This document shows positions 25,724 to 38,825 of a DNA stretch of 64,000 bases, one piece after another (position 1 is the first letter of the stretch; each line of letters begins with the position of its first letter). The stretch spans positions 93,923 through 157,922 of the forward strand of contig NZ_FNNU01000008.1 of the NCBI RefSeq assembly GCF_900106975.1, given 5' to 3'. Below the pieces are notes generated by a model. The model saw only the letters and a list, made by a program, of their open reading frames with translations, ran no database searches and had not been told where the DNA came from. The position numbers were made by a program, and so were the translations under genes. The DNA is from Pseudomonas kuykendallii. Its GTDB lineage: Bacteria > Pseudomonadota > Gammaproteobacteria > Pseudomonadales > Pseudomonadaceae.

Positions 25724-26046
25724 GGAAGTTCCCTTTCGGAAAGAAGGCGTTCTGAGTAATCCGCAGGCTATGACAACCGCGGGACCAGCAAAGTGCCAGC
25801 AGTTCGGGAGGTGTCGTTCACGACCGCTACAGGGGCGCGAAAAACGCCCGCTGCGGCAGCAGGGCCCCGACCATCGTCCGCGTCCGGCACCTGACCGGAT
25901 CGGTTTCCCGCCGCTATGCGGCTCACGAGGAAAGCTGAACCCATTCTACCCGCGACGCCGCCGGTAATAATTGCACCGGTGTGTGCGGTTTGCAGGGGCA
26001 TGGCTGGCGGCTATTCTGTGCGCCTTTCTCGCCGGAGTCGCCCTTC
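25724..26046. other. 323-base intergenic region between divergent genes
   Basis: No gene is supported here. The region serves the hydrolase-MlaA unit leftwards and a small membrane protein rightwards. Visible structure is limited to GC-rich potential hairpins and a short ACCG-GAT-CGGT inverted repeat at 25894-25904. I see no clear -35/-10 pair or repeat family. Confidence 0.4.
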
Positions 26047-26421
26047 ATGCGCCGCAAGCCCGTGATCCTGCTGTTGATCTGCCTGTCGTTGTGGCTGGCC
26101 GCCTGTCTCGCCCTGCGCTACGGCTTCATGCAGGACAGCCGCTGGGTCGGTGCCTGCGCCGACGATCCGCTGCGCTGGGAGTGCCAGGTCCGTTCGGTGC
26201 TTGGGTTGACCATCCATTTCCGCATCCTGGCCTGGGCGGCGCTGATCACCGCCGTGCTCGGTTTTCTCCTGCCGGGGGTCGCCGGCCGCCGGGTCGCCCT
26301 GCTCGGCATGCTCTTCGCGCTGCCGGCGCTGATCCTTTATACCGCCAGCCTGGCGGTATTCGCCGTGGTGCTGTCGGCGCTGCGCCTGGTGCGCGCGCCA
26401 CGGCAGATTGCGGCGCGCTGA
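26047..26421 (+). CDS. Small three-helix membrane protein, unknown function
   Basis: This 124-residue hydrophobic protein has three predicted transmembrane segments: about residues 6-24 (VILLLICLSLWLAACLAL), 58-78 (FRILAWAALITAVLGFLLPG) and 84-110 (ALLGMLFALPALILYTASLAVFAVV). Two cysteines lie in the first external loop (residues about 37 and 46, ACADDPLRWECQV) and could form a disulfide in the periplasm. I recognise no named family, and pseudomonads carry similar small proteins. The ATG at 26047 is preferred over a start 22 codons earlier. It converges on the GH17-like gene with nine bases between stops. Confidence 0.75.
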   Translation: MRRKPVILLLICLSLWLAACLALRYGFMQDSRWVGACADDPLRWECQVRSVLGLTIHFRILAWAALITAVLGFLLPGVAGRRVALLGMLFALPALILYTASLAVFAVVLSALRLVRAPRQIAAR

Positions 26422-26430
26422 ACCCGCTGC

Positions 26431-27984
26431 TCAGCCCGCGATCGCCCTCGGCGGCTGGCGCAGGCAGCGGCACAGGGCAAGGGTCAGCAGCAGGCTGACG
26501 ACAGCCCAGCCGATCGCCTGCTGGTTGCCCAGGGTTTCCTCGACCAGCTGCGGAACGATGCCCAGCCCGACGAACGCCGCCAGCAGCGTCAGCTCGCGGC
26601 GCGGGCCGGCGACCGGGCGGCACAGGTAGACCACCGCCGGCAGCAACAGCGCGGCGCTGGGAAAGCTGCGATAGCGCGCGTCGAAGACCAGCGCCAGCAT
26701 CATCACCGCACCGGCGAAGCCCGCCGCCGCGATCCACCAGCCACCGCGCGCTTCCAGCCAGGCGAACGCTCGCCCGCGGCGCCCCAGGGCGAGCATGGCG
26801 TGAGCCAGCACCAGCAGGTTGAGCACCACCAGCGCCGCGGCCCACAGCCATTCGCCGACGAAACGGCTGGTGACCCAGGCCAGTTCGCACCACAGCGCGA
26901 TACTGCCGGCGCCGAGCCCGGCCAGCAGAGGCAGCAGCAACGCCGAACGGGTGGATGACGGGCGCCCGCCCACGAGCAGTCCGGCGGCGAAGATCGCCAG
27001 CGAGAAGCCCAGCCAGATCGGCCAGTTCGGCAGGTTGGATACCGGGCCGGCGAGCACTGCCTTCTCCTGGCGGTCGGCGTCGAACAGGCCCCAGTAACCG
27101 CCCACCGCGCCTTCGCTGGCGCGCTTCCAGGGCTGGTCGAAGGCCTCGATCAGGTTGTAGCGCCAGCCGTGCTGCTCGGCCATGGCGACGAACCCGCGGA
27201 TGAACTTGGCCTGGTTGACCAGGCTCGGTACGGCGGTTTCGCGCTGGCGGCCCTCGCTGGGCCAGCCGGTTTCACCGATGAGGATGTCCTTGGGGGCGAA
27301 CTTCCTGCCGAATTCCTCGCGAATCTGCGCGACGTGGCCGAGCGCATCGTCGATGCCCGCCGGCTCGTCTTCCCAGTACGGCAGCAGGTGGATGGTGAGG
27401 AAGTCCACGGCCGGCGCGACTTCCGGGTGCTGCAGCCAGAATTCCCAGACGTCGGCGTAGGTCACCGGCTGGCTGACCTGGGCCTTGACCTGGCCGATCA
27501 GCTGCGCCAAGCGCGCGCCGGTGACTTCCTTGCGCAGCAGCGTCTCGTTGCCGACGATCACCGCCGTGACCACGTCGGGATTGGCCTTCGCCGCGGCGAT
27601 CAGCGCGTCGACTTCCTTCTGCGTATCCACCGGGTTGCCGTTGACCCAGGCGCCGAGCATCAGCTTGAGCCCGTGTTTGCGCGCCAGGGCCGGGATTTCC
27701 TCGAGGCCGGTCATCGAGTAGGTGCGCACGCACTCGAAGCGCTTGGCGAGCAGCGCGAGGTCCGCGTCCATGCGCTCGGGGCGCAGGATGAAGGGCTGGT
27801 CGAAGGGCGACTGGTCCTTGTCGAACGGGCTATAGGAGGCGCATTGCAGCTTGTGCGAGGGCGTGGCCGCGTCGGGCAGCAGCACCGGCTGGCCGATGGC
27901 ATACCAGAGGCCGAAAAGGGCAAAGACGGCGAGCAGGCTGGCGAACAGGTAGGGAAGAGCGGGGAAGGAGATTTTTTCCGGCAT
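26431..27984 (-). CDS. Membrane-anchored glycoside hydrolase family 17-like protein (beta-1,3-glucan/glucosyltransferase type)
   Basis: This 517-residue protein has one N-terminal transmembrane helix (about residues 9-30), a periplasmic GH17-like TIM barrel (about 45-315) and a C-terminal membrane domain with about seven helices (about 325-515). Both GH17 catalytic glutamates are visible: the proton donor in IVGNETLL (E147) and the nucleophile in IGETGWPS (E238). Bacterial relatives act as beta-1,3-glucan glucosyltransferases or hydrolases in making cyclic or periplasmic glucans, for example the NdvB-linked system. No glycosyltransferase gene is adjacent. The ATG at 27984 gives the best membrane anchor. 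The ribosome site is weak. Confidence 0.87.
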   Translation of the reverse strand: MPEKISFPALPYLFASLLAVFALFGLWYAIGQPVLLPDAATPSHKLQCASYSPFDKDQSPFDQPFILRPERMDADLALLAKRFECVRTYSMTGLEEIPALARKHGLKLMLGAWVNGNPVDTQKEVDALIAAAKANPDVVTAVIVGNETLLRKEVTGARLAQLIGQVKAQVSQPVTYADVWEFWLQHPEVAPAVDFLTIHLLPYWEDEPAGIDDALGHVAQIREEFGRKFAPKDILIGETGWPSEGRQRETAVPSLVNQAKFIRGFVAMAEQHGWRYNLIEAFDQPWKRASEGAVGGYWGLFDADRQEKAVLAGPVSNLPNWPIWLGFSLAIFAAGLLVGGRPSSTRSALLLPLLAGLGAGSIALWCELAWVTSRFVGEWLWAAALVVLNLLVLAHAMLALGRRGRAFAWLEARGGWWIAAAGFAGAVMMLALVFDARYRSFPSAALLLPAVVYLCRPVAGPRRELTLLAAFVGLGIVPQLVEETLGNQQAIGWAVVSLLLTLALCRCLRQPPRAIAG

Positions 27985-28188
27985 GATCGGCTGCGCCTGG
28001 GAACAAGTCGCGCATCTTACCCGCAATCCGGTGACCGATCAGCCCGGGCGGAGCGTTGCAAAATGCTTCACGCCAGGCGGTTTGATGGGCTTTCCGTCGG
28101 TGCGGGCCGATGGGCGGTGCGCGGGCGTCATCCGGCTGTCATCTGCCTTTCGTAGCGTCGCGCAAAACCACAGAAGAAGAGAATCCGC

Positions 28189-28275
28189 ATGGACGATTAC
28201 CAGGAAGAACTGCTCGAACGTCGCGCCGCCGAAGACGCCATGCTGGACACCAGCGAAGACGCCAGTGAGATGTGA
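28189..28275 (+). CDS. Putative 28-residue acidic microprotein
   Basis: A short open frame begins at an ATG preceded by a purine-rich AGAAGAAGAGAA ribosome site and ends one base before the stop of the convergent AraC gene. The product is very acidic and helical (MDDYQEELLERRAAEDAML, then DTSEDASEM), with no signal or membrane segment. I recall similar tiny Glu/Asp-rich ORFs in pseudomonads but cannot name one. The support is the good ribosome site and sensible amphipathic composition. Conservation is unchecked. Confidence 0.5.
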   Translation: MDDYQEELLERRAAEDAMLDTSEDASEM

Positions 28276-29309
28276 TCAGCCGACCTGGCGCTGGGCGCGG
28301 CGGAATTCGCCGGGCGTTTGCCCGCTCCAGCGCTTGAACGCGCGCTGGAAGGCTTCCGCCGAGGCGAAGCCGAGCAGGTAGGCGATCTCGCCGAAGGCCA
28401 GTTCGGTGTCGCGGATGTAGGCCATCGCCAGGTCGCGGCGGGTGTCGTTGAGGATGGCGCGGAACTGCGTGCCTTCCTCGGCGAGCTTGCGCCGCAGGGT
28501 CCAGGTCGGCAGTTGCAGGCGTGCCGCGACTTCCTCCAGGTCGGGCTCGCGGCCATTGAGCAACGGGCCGATCAGCCGGCCGATGCGCTCGCTGAGGCTG
28601 CGCGTGCGGGTCTGCTGTTCCAGTTCCGCTTCGCAGATTTCCAGCAGATGACGCCAGGTGCTCGGGCAGTGCTCGGGGTTGCGTAGCGCCAGGGTGTCGC
28701 GGCCGAGGCGCAACTGGTTGAATTCGCTGGAGAACTGCGCCGGGCTGCCGAACAGGCCGGCGTAGCGTTCCAGATACTCCGGCGGCGGGAATTCGATCTC
28801 GACGCGCTCGGCCACCAGGTGGCGGCCGACCAGCGCGCCCAGCTGGCTCAGCCAGCCGGCCAGCACCGAGTCGACGACGAAGCGGTTGTAGGCGTTGTAC
28901 GGGCTGATCGAATAGAAGCGCAGCCAGGCCCCGCGGGTGTCCTCGTGGAAACTCGACTGGCCGCGGTAGTTGCTGGCATAGAGCGGCTCGTAGCGGATCA
29001 GCGCACGCGCCGCTTCGCGCACCGTCGGCGCCTGCGCGGCGCTGACGCCTGCCAGGCCGAGCTGTGGCAGCCGGCTCAGGCGACCCATGTCCAGGCCCAG
29101 GCCGGCTTCTCCGCTGAGGCCGATGGCGGCATGGCCCAGGCGCATGAACCGCGGGATGGACAGGCGCGCACGCGGTTCGGCGAGGCGCGCGGCATCCAGG
29201 CCGTAGCTTTCCAGCAATGCGCCGGCATCCTGGCCGCGTTCCTCCAGCGCGGCTGCCAGCCCGTGAACGAAACCGACCGAAAGGTCGCCCAGGCGCACGC
29301 GGCGGGCTT

Positions 29310-29313
<4 letters not shown>
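28276..29313 (-). CDS. AraC-family transcriptional regulator (OruR-like architecture)
   Basis: This 345-residue regulator has an N-terminal Arabinose_bd-type ligand domain (about residues 20-205, with ARALIRYEPLYASNY typical of the OruR/ArgR-ToxR-like group). A C-terminal AraC double helix-turn-helix follows (about 245-340, VAARLQLPTWTLRRKLAEEG and FGEIAYLLGFASAEAFQRAFKRWSGQTPGEFR). The start is taken as the GTG at 29313, which overlaps the upstream gene's stop as GTGA. An in-frame GTG at 29328 is an alternative. Downstream coupling to the nitrilase-fold gene is clear, and the divergent fadH is the nearest catabolic gene and a possible target. Confidence 0.9.
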
Positions 29314-32476
<3,163 letters not shown>

Positions 32477-32501
32477 CGCGCTCACTCGCCGCGTTCACTC
32501 G

Positions 32502-32537
32502 CTGCCCGGCCGCCTCGTGCGTCCGGGCAGTTCTGTT
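32502..32537 (+). terminator. Probable terminator after fadH
   Basis: CTGCCCGG and CCGGGCAG form an 8-bp stem with a 13-base loop, followed by TTCTGTT. It begins 26 bases after the fadH stop. The large loop and interrupted T-tract make it moderate. Confidence 0.6.
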
Positions 32538-32728
32538 ATCTGTGTCATGGAACGGGGATTATCCGCGACAATCGGTCTTGGCCGGTCGCTGGCTGCTAAG
32601 CCGGTCACAGCCTCCAGGCGGCTGCATGCCCTAGACTCGCCCAACCGCTGGGCCGGTTCTTGCAAGCGGGCTTCCTGCCCAGGGCGTGCCGCGTCGAGCT
32701 GGCGATTGCAGAACGAGGAACCGAAACG

Positions 32729-34078
32729 ATGCAGAACAAGCCGCAGATGGTCGAGGCCGTACTGTTTTTCGATGAGCAGGGCGTCTGCAAACAGATGCTG
32801 TTCGCCGAATTCGAGGCGGTGCTCGACGGCGTGGTCGACCTTCCCGGCTTCGCCGACCGGCAGATGCGCGCCGTCTACGTGCTGATCAATCCGCGCCTGC
32901 AGGTGCGCTCGGCGGTGTTCTTCTTCCTCGATTTCGACCCGAAAGGCGCCGCCGACCCTGGCTGGAACATTCCCCTGCGCCACCTCGCGGACCGCGCCGG
33001 ACGTGGCCCGGACCTCGGTGGCGGGCCGATTCGCCTGGCCTGTCGCAGCCAGACGCCGGTGGCCTGGCTGCAACTGCACCTGTGGGAGCCGAGCGTCGAG
33101 CGCGGTGACTTCCAGGCGATCCGCGACGCGGTGCGGCGCAACAGCCTGGGCCTGCTGGCCGAGGAAGAAACGGCGTTGCCGGCGATGGCGCCGGAGCGTC
33201 TGCAGGTCGCTGCCGAAGACGCCTGGTACGCCGACCCTTCGCAGGAACTGGTGGAAAAACTCACCGAGCAGATGGGCCTCGAGCACCGCCAGAAAATCGC
33301 CGTGCTGGTGAAGCAGCAGCGGCTGCGTCTGGCCAGCCTCGGGCAGAATCATGAAGAGGAGCTGGCGCGCATCAAGCAGACCGCCGAGCGCCAGCACGCG
33401 CGGCTGCTCGACGAGGTCGCGGCTCTCCAGCAGGCGCTGGCCGAGCAGGAAATGGTGGTGTCGCAGTGGCAGGCGCGTTTTGCCGAGCAGGCCGAGAGTT
33501 TCCAGAAAAGCCGCGAGGAAATGACCCGCCAACTGCGCGCCATCGAGCGTAACGGGCGCATCGAGGCCGATGTGCTGCGTGCGCAGTTCGAGGCCCAGCT
33601 GGAAGAAAGGATCGCCCTGGCAGTGGCCGACTACCGCGAGCAGATCGCGGTGCGCGACGTGGAGCTGGCGTACCGCGACGAGCTGGATACCCAGTTGCAG
33701 GAGGATATCGAGCGGCTCAAGCGCGAACAGACCCGAGCGATGGTCGCCGACCGGCGCCTCGAACAACTGGCCGAGCTGGGCGTGGTGCTGGTGGTCTACC
33801 ACCCCGGCGCCGGGCACCTGACCATTCCTCAGCCGGACGTGCCGCGCTACCTGGAAAACCCGCAGGCCTACGCTGCCGGCAAGTGCTTCGTCAGCGAGGC
33901 GCAGTACCGCGAATGGCTGGCGCACTACCAGCAGCCGACCTGCGACGCCGTGCTGCCTGGCGGCGAGCGCTGCGACGCGGCGCTGGAGCGGGTCGACATT
34001 CCGGGGCGCTATGTGGCCGGGGAATCCTGCCGCTGCGATCGCCACAAGGCCAGCCAGCGGCTGCGCACCGCCGGTTGA
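32729..34078 (+). CDS. Coiled-coil protein with C-terminal Cys/His cluster, unknown function
   Basis: This 449-residue protein has three parts. The N-terminal domain (about 1-150) is alpha/beta and well conserved in character (VEAVLFFDEQGVCKQMLF; VRSAVFFFLDFDP). The middle (about 170-365) is a long continuous coiled coil rich in Gln/Glu/Arg. The C-terminal region (about 370-449) contains CDAVLPGGERCDAAL and ESCRCDRHK, a possible zinc site. I recall such genes being called chromosome-segregation-ATPase-like in pseudomonads, but no ATPase motif is present. GAGGAA lies nine bases before the ATG at 32729. Its stop overlaps the next gene's TTG start. The function is not assignable. Confidence 0.82.
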   Translation: MQNKPQMVEAVLFFDEQGVCKQMLFAEFEAVLDGVVDLPGFADRQMRAVYVLINPRLQVRSAVFFFLDFDPKGAADPGWNIPLRHLADRAGRGPDLGGGPIRLACRSQTPVAWLQLHLWEPSVERGDFQAIRDAVRRNSLGLLAEEETALPAMAPERLQVAAEDAWYADPSQELVEKLTEQMGLEHRQKIAVLVKQQRLRLASLGQNHEEELARIKQTAERQHARLLDEVAALQQALAEQEMVVSQWQARFAEQAESFQKSREEMTRQLRAIERNGRIEADVLRAQFEAQLEERIALAVADYREQIAVRDVELAYRDELDTQLQEDIERLKREQTRAMVADRRLEQLAELGVVLVVYHPGAGHLTIPQPDVPRYLENPQAYAAGKCFVSEAQYREWLAHYQQPTCDAVLPGGERCDAALERVDIPGRYVAGESCRCDRHKASQRLRTAG

Positions 34079-35001
34079 GTTCGCCGCTCCTGCCCGCCTG
34101 GGCGCCCCGGGCCGATCTCCATCCGCTGGCCTTCGACTGGCTGCAACCGGCCGGGGTCGAACTCGCGGTGCTGCGCCTGGATCGGATCGACACGCTGGTC
34201 TCCGGCAACAAGTGGTTCAAGCTCAAACCCCACTTGGAGCTTGCCGCCGCTGCCGGCAGGCGCGGGGTGATCAGCCTCGGCGGCGCGCATTCCAATCACC
34301 TGCATGCGCTGGCCGCCGCCGGCCGGCGCTTCGGCTTCCCCTGCGTCGGCCTGCTGCGCGGCGAGCCGCAGGATACGCCGACCGCGCGCGACCTCATCGA
34401 TCTCGGCATGCAACTGCACTGGCTAGGCTACGGCGGCTATCGCGCCCGCCATCAAGCGGATTTCTGGGAGCCCTGGCAGGCGCGCTATCCCGATCTGCAG
34501 CCGGTGCCCGAGGGTGGCGGCGGGTTGCCCGGAGCGCAGGGCTGCATCGAACTGGTGGACATGGCGCGGCGGCAGCTCGCCGCGCTCGGCTGGAGCGACT
34601 ACGACGGCTGGTGGCTGGCTGCCGGCACCGGGACCACGCTGGCCGGGCTGGTGCTCGGCGAGGCGGGTGAGCGACCGGTGCATGGAGCGCTGGCGGTGCC
34701 GGACGATCACGGCGTGGCGCGGCGTATCGGCGAGGTACTCGCCCAGGCCGGGCGGGACGACCGCGGCTACCGGCTGCATTCGGCCAGCCGCGGCGGCTTC
34801 GCCCGCGTCGACGCGCCGCTGCGCAGTTTCATCGCCGACAGCGAGCGCCGCAGCGGCGTGCCGCTGGAGCCGCTGTATACCGGCAAGGCGCTGCTGGCCC
34901 TGCGCGACGCCGTCGAGGCCGGGCAGTTCGCCGCCGGCACCCGGTTGATCTTCGTTCACACCGGTGGGTTGCAGGGGCGCCGCAGCCTGTCCGGCGCCTG
35001 A
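34075..35001 (+). CDS. PLP-dependent D-cysteine desulfhydrase / ACC-deaminase-like protein
   Basis: This 308-residue fold-type II PLP enzyme has the Schiff-base lysine in LVSGNKWFKL (K46), the carboxylate/PLP loop GGAHSNHLHALA (about residues 69-80), and a glycine-rich phosphate cup AAGTGTTLAG near 185-194. Members deaminate D-cysteine, ACC or related small amino acids. No ATG is available in the right place. The best start is the TTG at 34075 that overlaps the preceding stop as TTGA, giving a homologous N-terminus (LSSPLLPAW) and a normal length of a little over 300 residues. It converges on the DUF1853 gene with three bases between stops. Assignment to D-cysteine rather than ACC is not possible from motifs alone. 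Confidence 0.87.
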   Translation: MSSPLLPAWAPRADLHPLAFDWLQPAGVELAVLRLDRIDTLVSGNKWFKLKPHLELAAAAGRRGVISLGGAHSNHLHALAAAGRRFGFPCVGLLRGEPQDTPTARDLIDLGMQLHWLGYGGYRARHQADFWEPWQARYPDLQPVPEGGGGLPGAQGCIELVDMARRQLAALGWSDYDGWWLAAGTGTTLAGLVLGEAGERPVHGALAVPDDHGVARRIGEVLAQAGRDDRGYRLHSASRGGFARVDAPLRSFIADSERRSGVPLEPLYTGKALLALRDAVEAGQFAAGTRLIFVHTGGLQGRRSLSGA

Positions 35002-35004
35002 GGC

Positions 35005-35949
35005 TCACTCGCCCAGATGCGGCCATCGATCGGCGATCAGAAACACCCGCTCGACTTCCTGCCAGGCGCCGTGGCCATCCGCTTCCAGCCGCACCAGCAG
35101 CTGTGCGCGACTGTCTGCCGGCAACGCCGCCAGCCATTCGCCAAACTGCGGCAGCTGCCAGCGTTCGTCGGCGGTCACCCGCGCGGGCGCCAGCCAGGCC
35201 TGGCGCGGCAGCGGTTGCCAACTGCCGGTGCCCTGCGAGGCGGCGAACGCCGGCCAGTCGCGCTGGCGGACCCAGCGCCCACGGTCGTGCGCCGGATGGG
35301 CGCCGAGCGGCGACGCGCAGCCGTCGGGCCAGGGGTAGAACAGGCAGCCGCCGAGCCACAGGCGGGCGTCGGCCTGGCGCACGCCCAGCGCTTGGAGCGC
35401 GGCGAGGCCTTCGGGGCGCGCGGAAAGAGGCAGTTGGTGGCTGCTCAGGCGCTCCAGTTTCAGATCGAGACGATCACGTCCGCCGGGCCCGATCCAGTTC
35501 GCCGGATCGCCGCCGTCGCGTTTATCGGGACCGAGGTAGAGCTTCATCGCCAGTTCCAGGTGATGCACGCCCGGGCCATCGCGCAGCAGCAGGTCGAGTT
35601 CGCCCAGCGTGCGGTTGCCTTCGCGGATCGGCAGGTTGGCGGCGATCAGTTCTATATCCGGCGCAGCGTGCAGGGCGAACTGCCAGAGCTGTTCGTAATA
35701 CAGGCCGAGGCGGCGGATCGGGTGGCGCTGCAGCCAGTCGCGCAGCGTGCGGTCGTCGTCATCCAGTCTCCACAGCCAGGCGGCCAGGCGCTGCGGGTCG
35801 TCGGCCCAGGCGCTGCCGGCCAGCGGATGACGCTGCGCCCAGGGCGCATCCTGCAGCAGCGGCGCGGACAGCAGCGCCCAGGCCAGGTCGCGCACGGCGG
35901 CGGACTGGAAGCGGCGGGGCAGGTCGGCGAGCGGGGCGAAGGGCTGCAT
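35005..35949 (-). CDS. DUF1853 family protein with PD-(D/E)XK-like signature
   Basis: This 314-residue conserved protein of DUF1853 has the conserved acidic pattern GELDLLL (E117, D119) followed by HLELAMKLYL (E132, K136). This looks like the D-E-x-K active-site core of the PD-(D/E)XK nuclease superfamily, to which DUF1853 has been related. No DNA-binding partner or restriction gene is adjacent, and its biological role is unknown. The ATG at 35949 (MQPFAPLADL) is preferred to a start 13 codons earlier. It sits alone on the minus strand between the desulfhydrase-like gene and nadK. Confidence 0.85.
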   Translation of the reverse strand: MQPFAPLADLPRRFQSAAVRDLAWALLSAPLLQDAPWAQRHPLAGSAWADDPQRLAAWLWRLDDDDRTLRDWLQRHPIRRLGLYYEQLWQFALHAAPDIELIAANLPIREGNRTLGELDLLLRDGPGVHHLELAMKLYLGPDKRDGGDPANWIGPGGRDRLDLKLERLSSHQLPLSARPEGLAALQALGVRQADARLWLGGCLFYPWPDGCASPLGAHPAHDRGRWVRQRDWPAFAASQGTGSWQPLPRQAWLAPARVTADERWQLPQFGEWLAALPADSRAQLLVRLEADGHGAWQEVERVFLIADRWPHLGE

Positions 35950-36106
35950 GCTGCGAGCATAGCGCAGGCTTCGGTGGCGCTGGCGCACGGGATAAAGCGC
36001 GCTGGCACGGTGGTCTCACGCCAGTGGCCGGTGGCTTTGCCGTTGGTCTGCGGCGGACCTTTCGCCCATAATCCGCCTCTCCGCTAGCCCGAGCCCTGGA
36101 ATCCCC

Positions 36107-36993
<887 letters not shown>

Positions 36994-36994
<1 letters not shown>

Positions 36995-37965
36995 TGCTCG
37001 ACCCGGCGCGCGGCTACGACCTGATCGGCGACGTGCATGGCTGCGCACGGACTCTCGAACGCCTGCTCGACGGGCTCGGCTATCACCGCCAGGCGGGCGT
37101 CTGGCGCCACCCGCGGCGGATGGCGCTGTTCCTCGGCGACATCGTCGACCGCGGCCCGCGGGTGCGCGAGGCGCTGCATCTGGTGCGCGACATGGTCGCG
37201 GCCGGGCAGGCGCTGTGCATCATGGGCAACCACGAATTCAACGCGCTGGGCTGGAGCACGCCGGCGCCTCCGGGCAGCGGCTGCAGCTTCGTGCGCGAAC
37301 ACACGCCGCGCCACGAGCGGATGATCCGCGAGACGCTGGCGCAGTTCGACGGCCACCCGGCCGACTGGCGCGACTTCCTCGGCTGGTTCTACGAGCTGCC
37401 GCTGTTCATCGACGCCGGGCGTTTCCGCCTGGTGCACGCCTGCTGGGACAGCAGCCTGATCGAGCCGCTGCGCGCGCAGTTCGCCGATGGCCGCGTCGAC
37501 GAGCCGTTCGTCCAGGCCTCGGCGGTGAAAGGCAGCTTCGCCTGCACGGTGTTCGATCGCCTGCTGCGCGGCACCGACCTGCCGCTGCCGCACGGGCTGA
37601 CCCTGACCAGCGAGGAGGGCTTCACCCGGCGCACGTTCCGCACCAAGTTCTGGGAGGAGAGCCCGGCCACCTATGGCGATATCGTGTTCCAGCCGGACGC
37701 GCTGCCGGACAGCGTCGCCGAGATGCCGCTGTCGGAAACCCAGAAGAGCCGGCTGTTCCTCTACGGCCCGCACGAGCCGCTGCTGTTCGTCGGCCACTAC
37801 TGGCGCACCGGCAAGCCGGCGCCGATCCGCGGCAACCTGGCCTGCCTGGACTACAGCGCGGTGATGTACGGCAAGCTGGTCGCCTATCGCCTGGACGACG
37901 AGCGCCGCCTCGATCCGCACAAGTTCGTCTGGGTCGACGTCGAGCGGCCGGAGTCGCTGCGATGA
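36994..37965 (+). CDS. PPP-family metallophosphoesterase (calcineurin-like)
   Basis: This 323-residue metallophosphatase has the three PPP signatures GDVHG (12-16), GDIVDRG (48-54) and GNHE (78-81), plus late histidine motifs RLVHACWD and FVGHYW. It resembles bacterial PPP phosphatases of the PrpA/ApaH-like group, acting on phosphoproteins or dinucleotides. The substrate is unknown. It overlaps nadK (TGATG) and the rhomboid gene (ATGA), so all three are translationally coupled. This arrangement links NADP synthesis with a possible nucleotide phosphatase, though a functional link is only inferred. Confidence 0.92.
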
Positions 37966-38822
37966 GCCGCGTCGCCGCCATGCGCCTGCCGATTGCCACC
38001 GACCTCAGCGGCTTCGTCGGCCTGCTGCGTAGCCTGAACGTTCCGTACCGAGTCAGCGAGGAATCCGGCGAGCAGGTGCTCTGGGTGCCGGGCGAGGAAC
38101 TGGCGGAGCAGGTCCGCGATCTCTACACGCGTTTTCCGCACGGCAATCCGGAGCAGCCACCGAGCCGTTTCGTGCGGCCGTCCGGCAGCCCGCTGGCGCG
38201 CCTGAAACGCAGCCCGGCGACCGCCGCCGTGCTGCTGCTGACGCTGATCGTCGCGGCGCTCACGTTCCTTGGCGACAACTTCTCCAGCATCCGCTGGCTG
38301 ACCTTCCAGGACTTCCGCATCCAGGGCGACTACCTGCAGTTCGTCCCGCTGGCGGTGAGCCTGGATGCCGGCGAGTGGTGGCGGCTGGTCACGCCGATGC
38401 TGCTGCACTTCGGCTTCCTTCACCTGGCGATGAACGCGCTGTGGTACTGGGAGCTGGGCGGGCGCATCGAGGCGCGCCAGGGCGCTTCGATGCTGCTGGC
38501 GCTGACGCTGCTGTTCAGCCTGGCGTCGAACGTCGGGCAGTACCTGTTCGGCGGCCCGGCGCTGTTCGGCGGACTCTCCGGCGTGCTCTACGGGTTGCTC
38601 GGCCACTGCTGGATCTTCCAGCGCCTGGCGCCCAATCCGGCCTACCAGTTGCCCAGGGGCGTGCTGGGGATGATGCTGATCTGGCTGCTGGTATGCCTGT
38701 CCGGCGTGATCGGCGCGCTGGGCTTCGGCTCGATCGCCAATGCCGCCCACGTCACCGGCCTGATCGCCGGCTGCGCGACCGGCCTGATCGGCGGCCTGCT
38801 GGCCCGCCGCTCATTGCCGTAG
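37962..38822 (+). CDS. glpG: GlpG-type rhomboid intramembrane serine protease
   Basis: This 286-residue rhomboid protease has a soluble N-terminal GlpG cytoplasmic domain (about 10-70) and a six-helix membrane core (about 88-285). Catalytic residues are visible as S206 in GLSGVLYG and H263 in NAAHVTGL, and HFGFLHLAMNALWYWELG (about 149-166) carries the conserved histidine-asparagine loop of helix 2. The ATG at 37962 overlaps the phosphatase stop, and MRLPIATDL six codons in is an alternative start. A repeat-rich gap follows. Confidence 0.94.
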   Translation: MSRVAAMRLPIATDLSGFVGLLRSLNVPYRVSEESGEQVLWVPGEELAEQVRDLYTRFPHGNPEQPPSRFVRPSGSPLARLKRSPATAAVLLLTLIVAALTFLGDNFSSIRWLTFQDFRIQGDYLQFVPLAVSLDAGEWWRLVTPMLLHFGFLHLAMNALWYWELGGRIEARQGASMLLALTLLFSLASNVGQYLFGGPALFGGLSGVLYGLLGHCWIFQRLAPNPAYQLPRGVLGMMLIWLLVCLSGVIGALGFGSIANAAHVTGLIAGCATGLIGGLLARRSLP

Positions 38823-38825
38823 CAC

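Noticed and set aside
34075..35001. Firm annotation as ACC deaminase
   Set aside because: The motifs seen are common to D-cysteine desulfhydrase and ACC deaminase and do not separate them.
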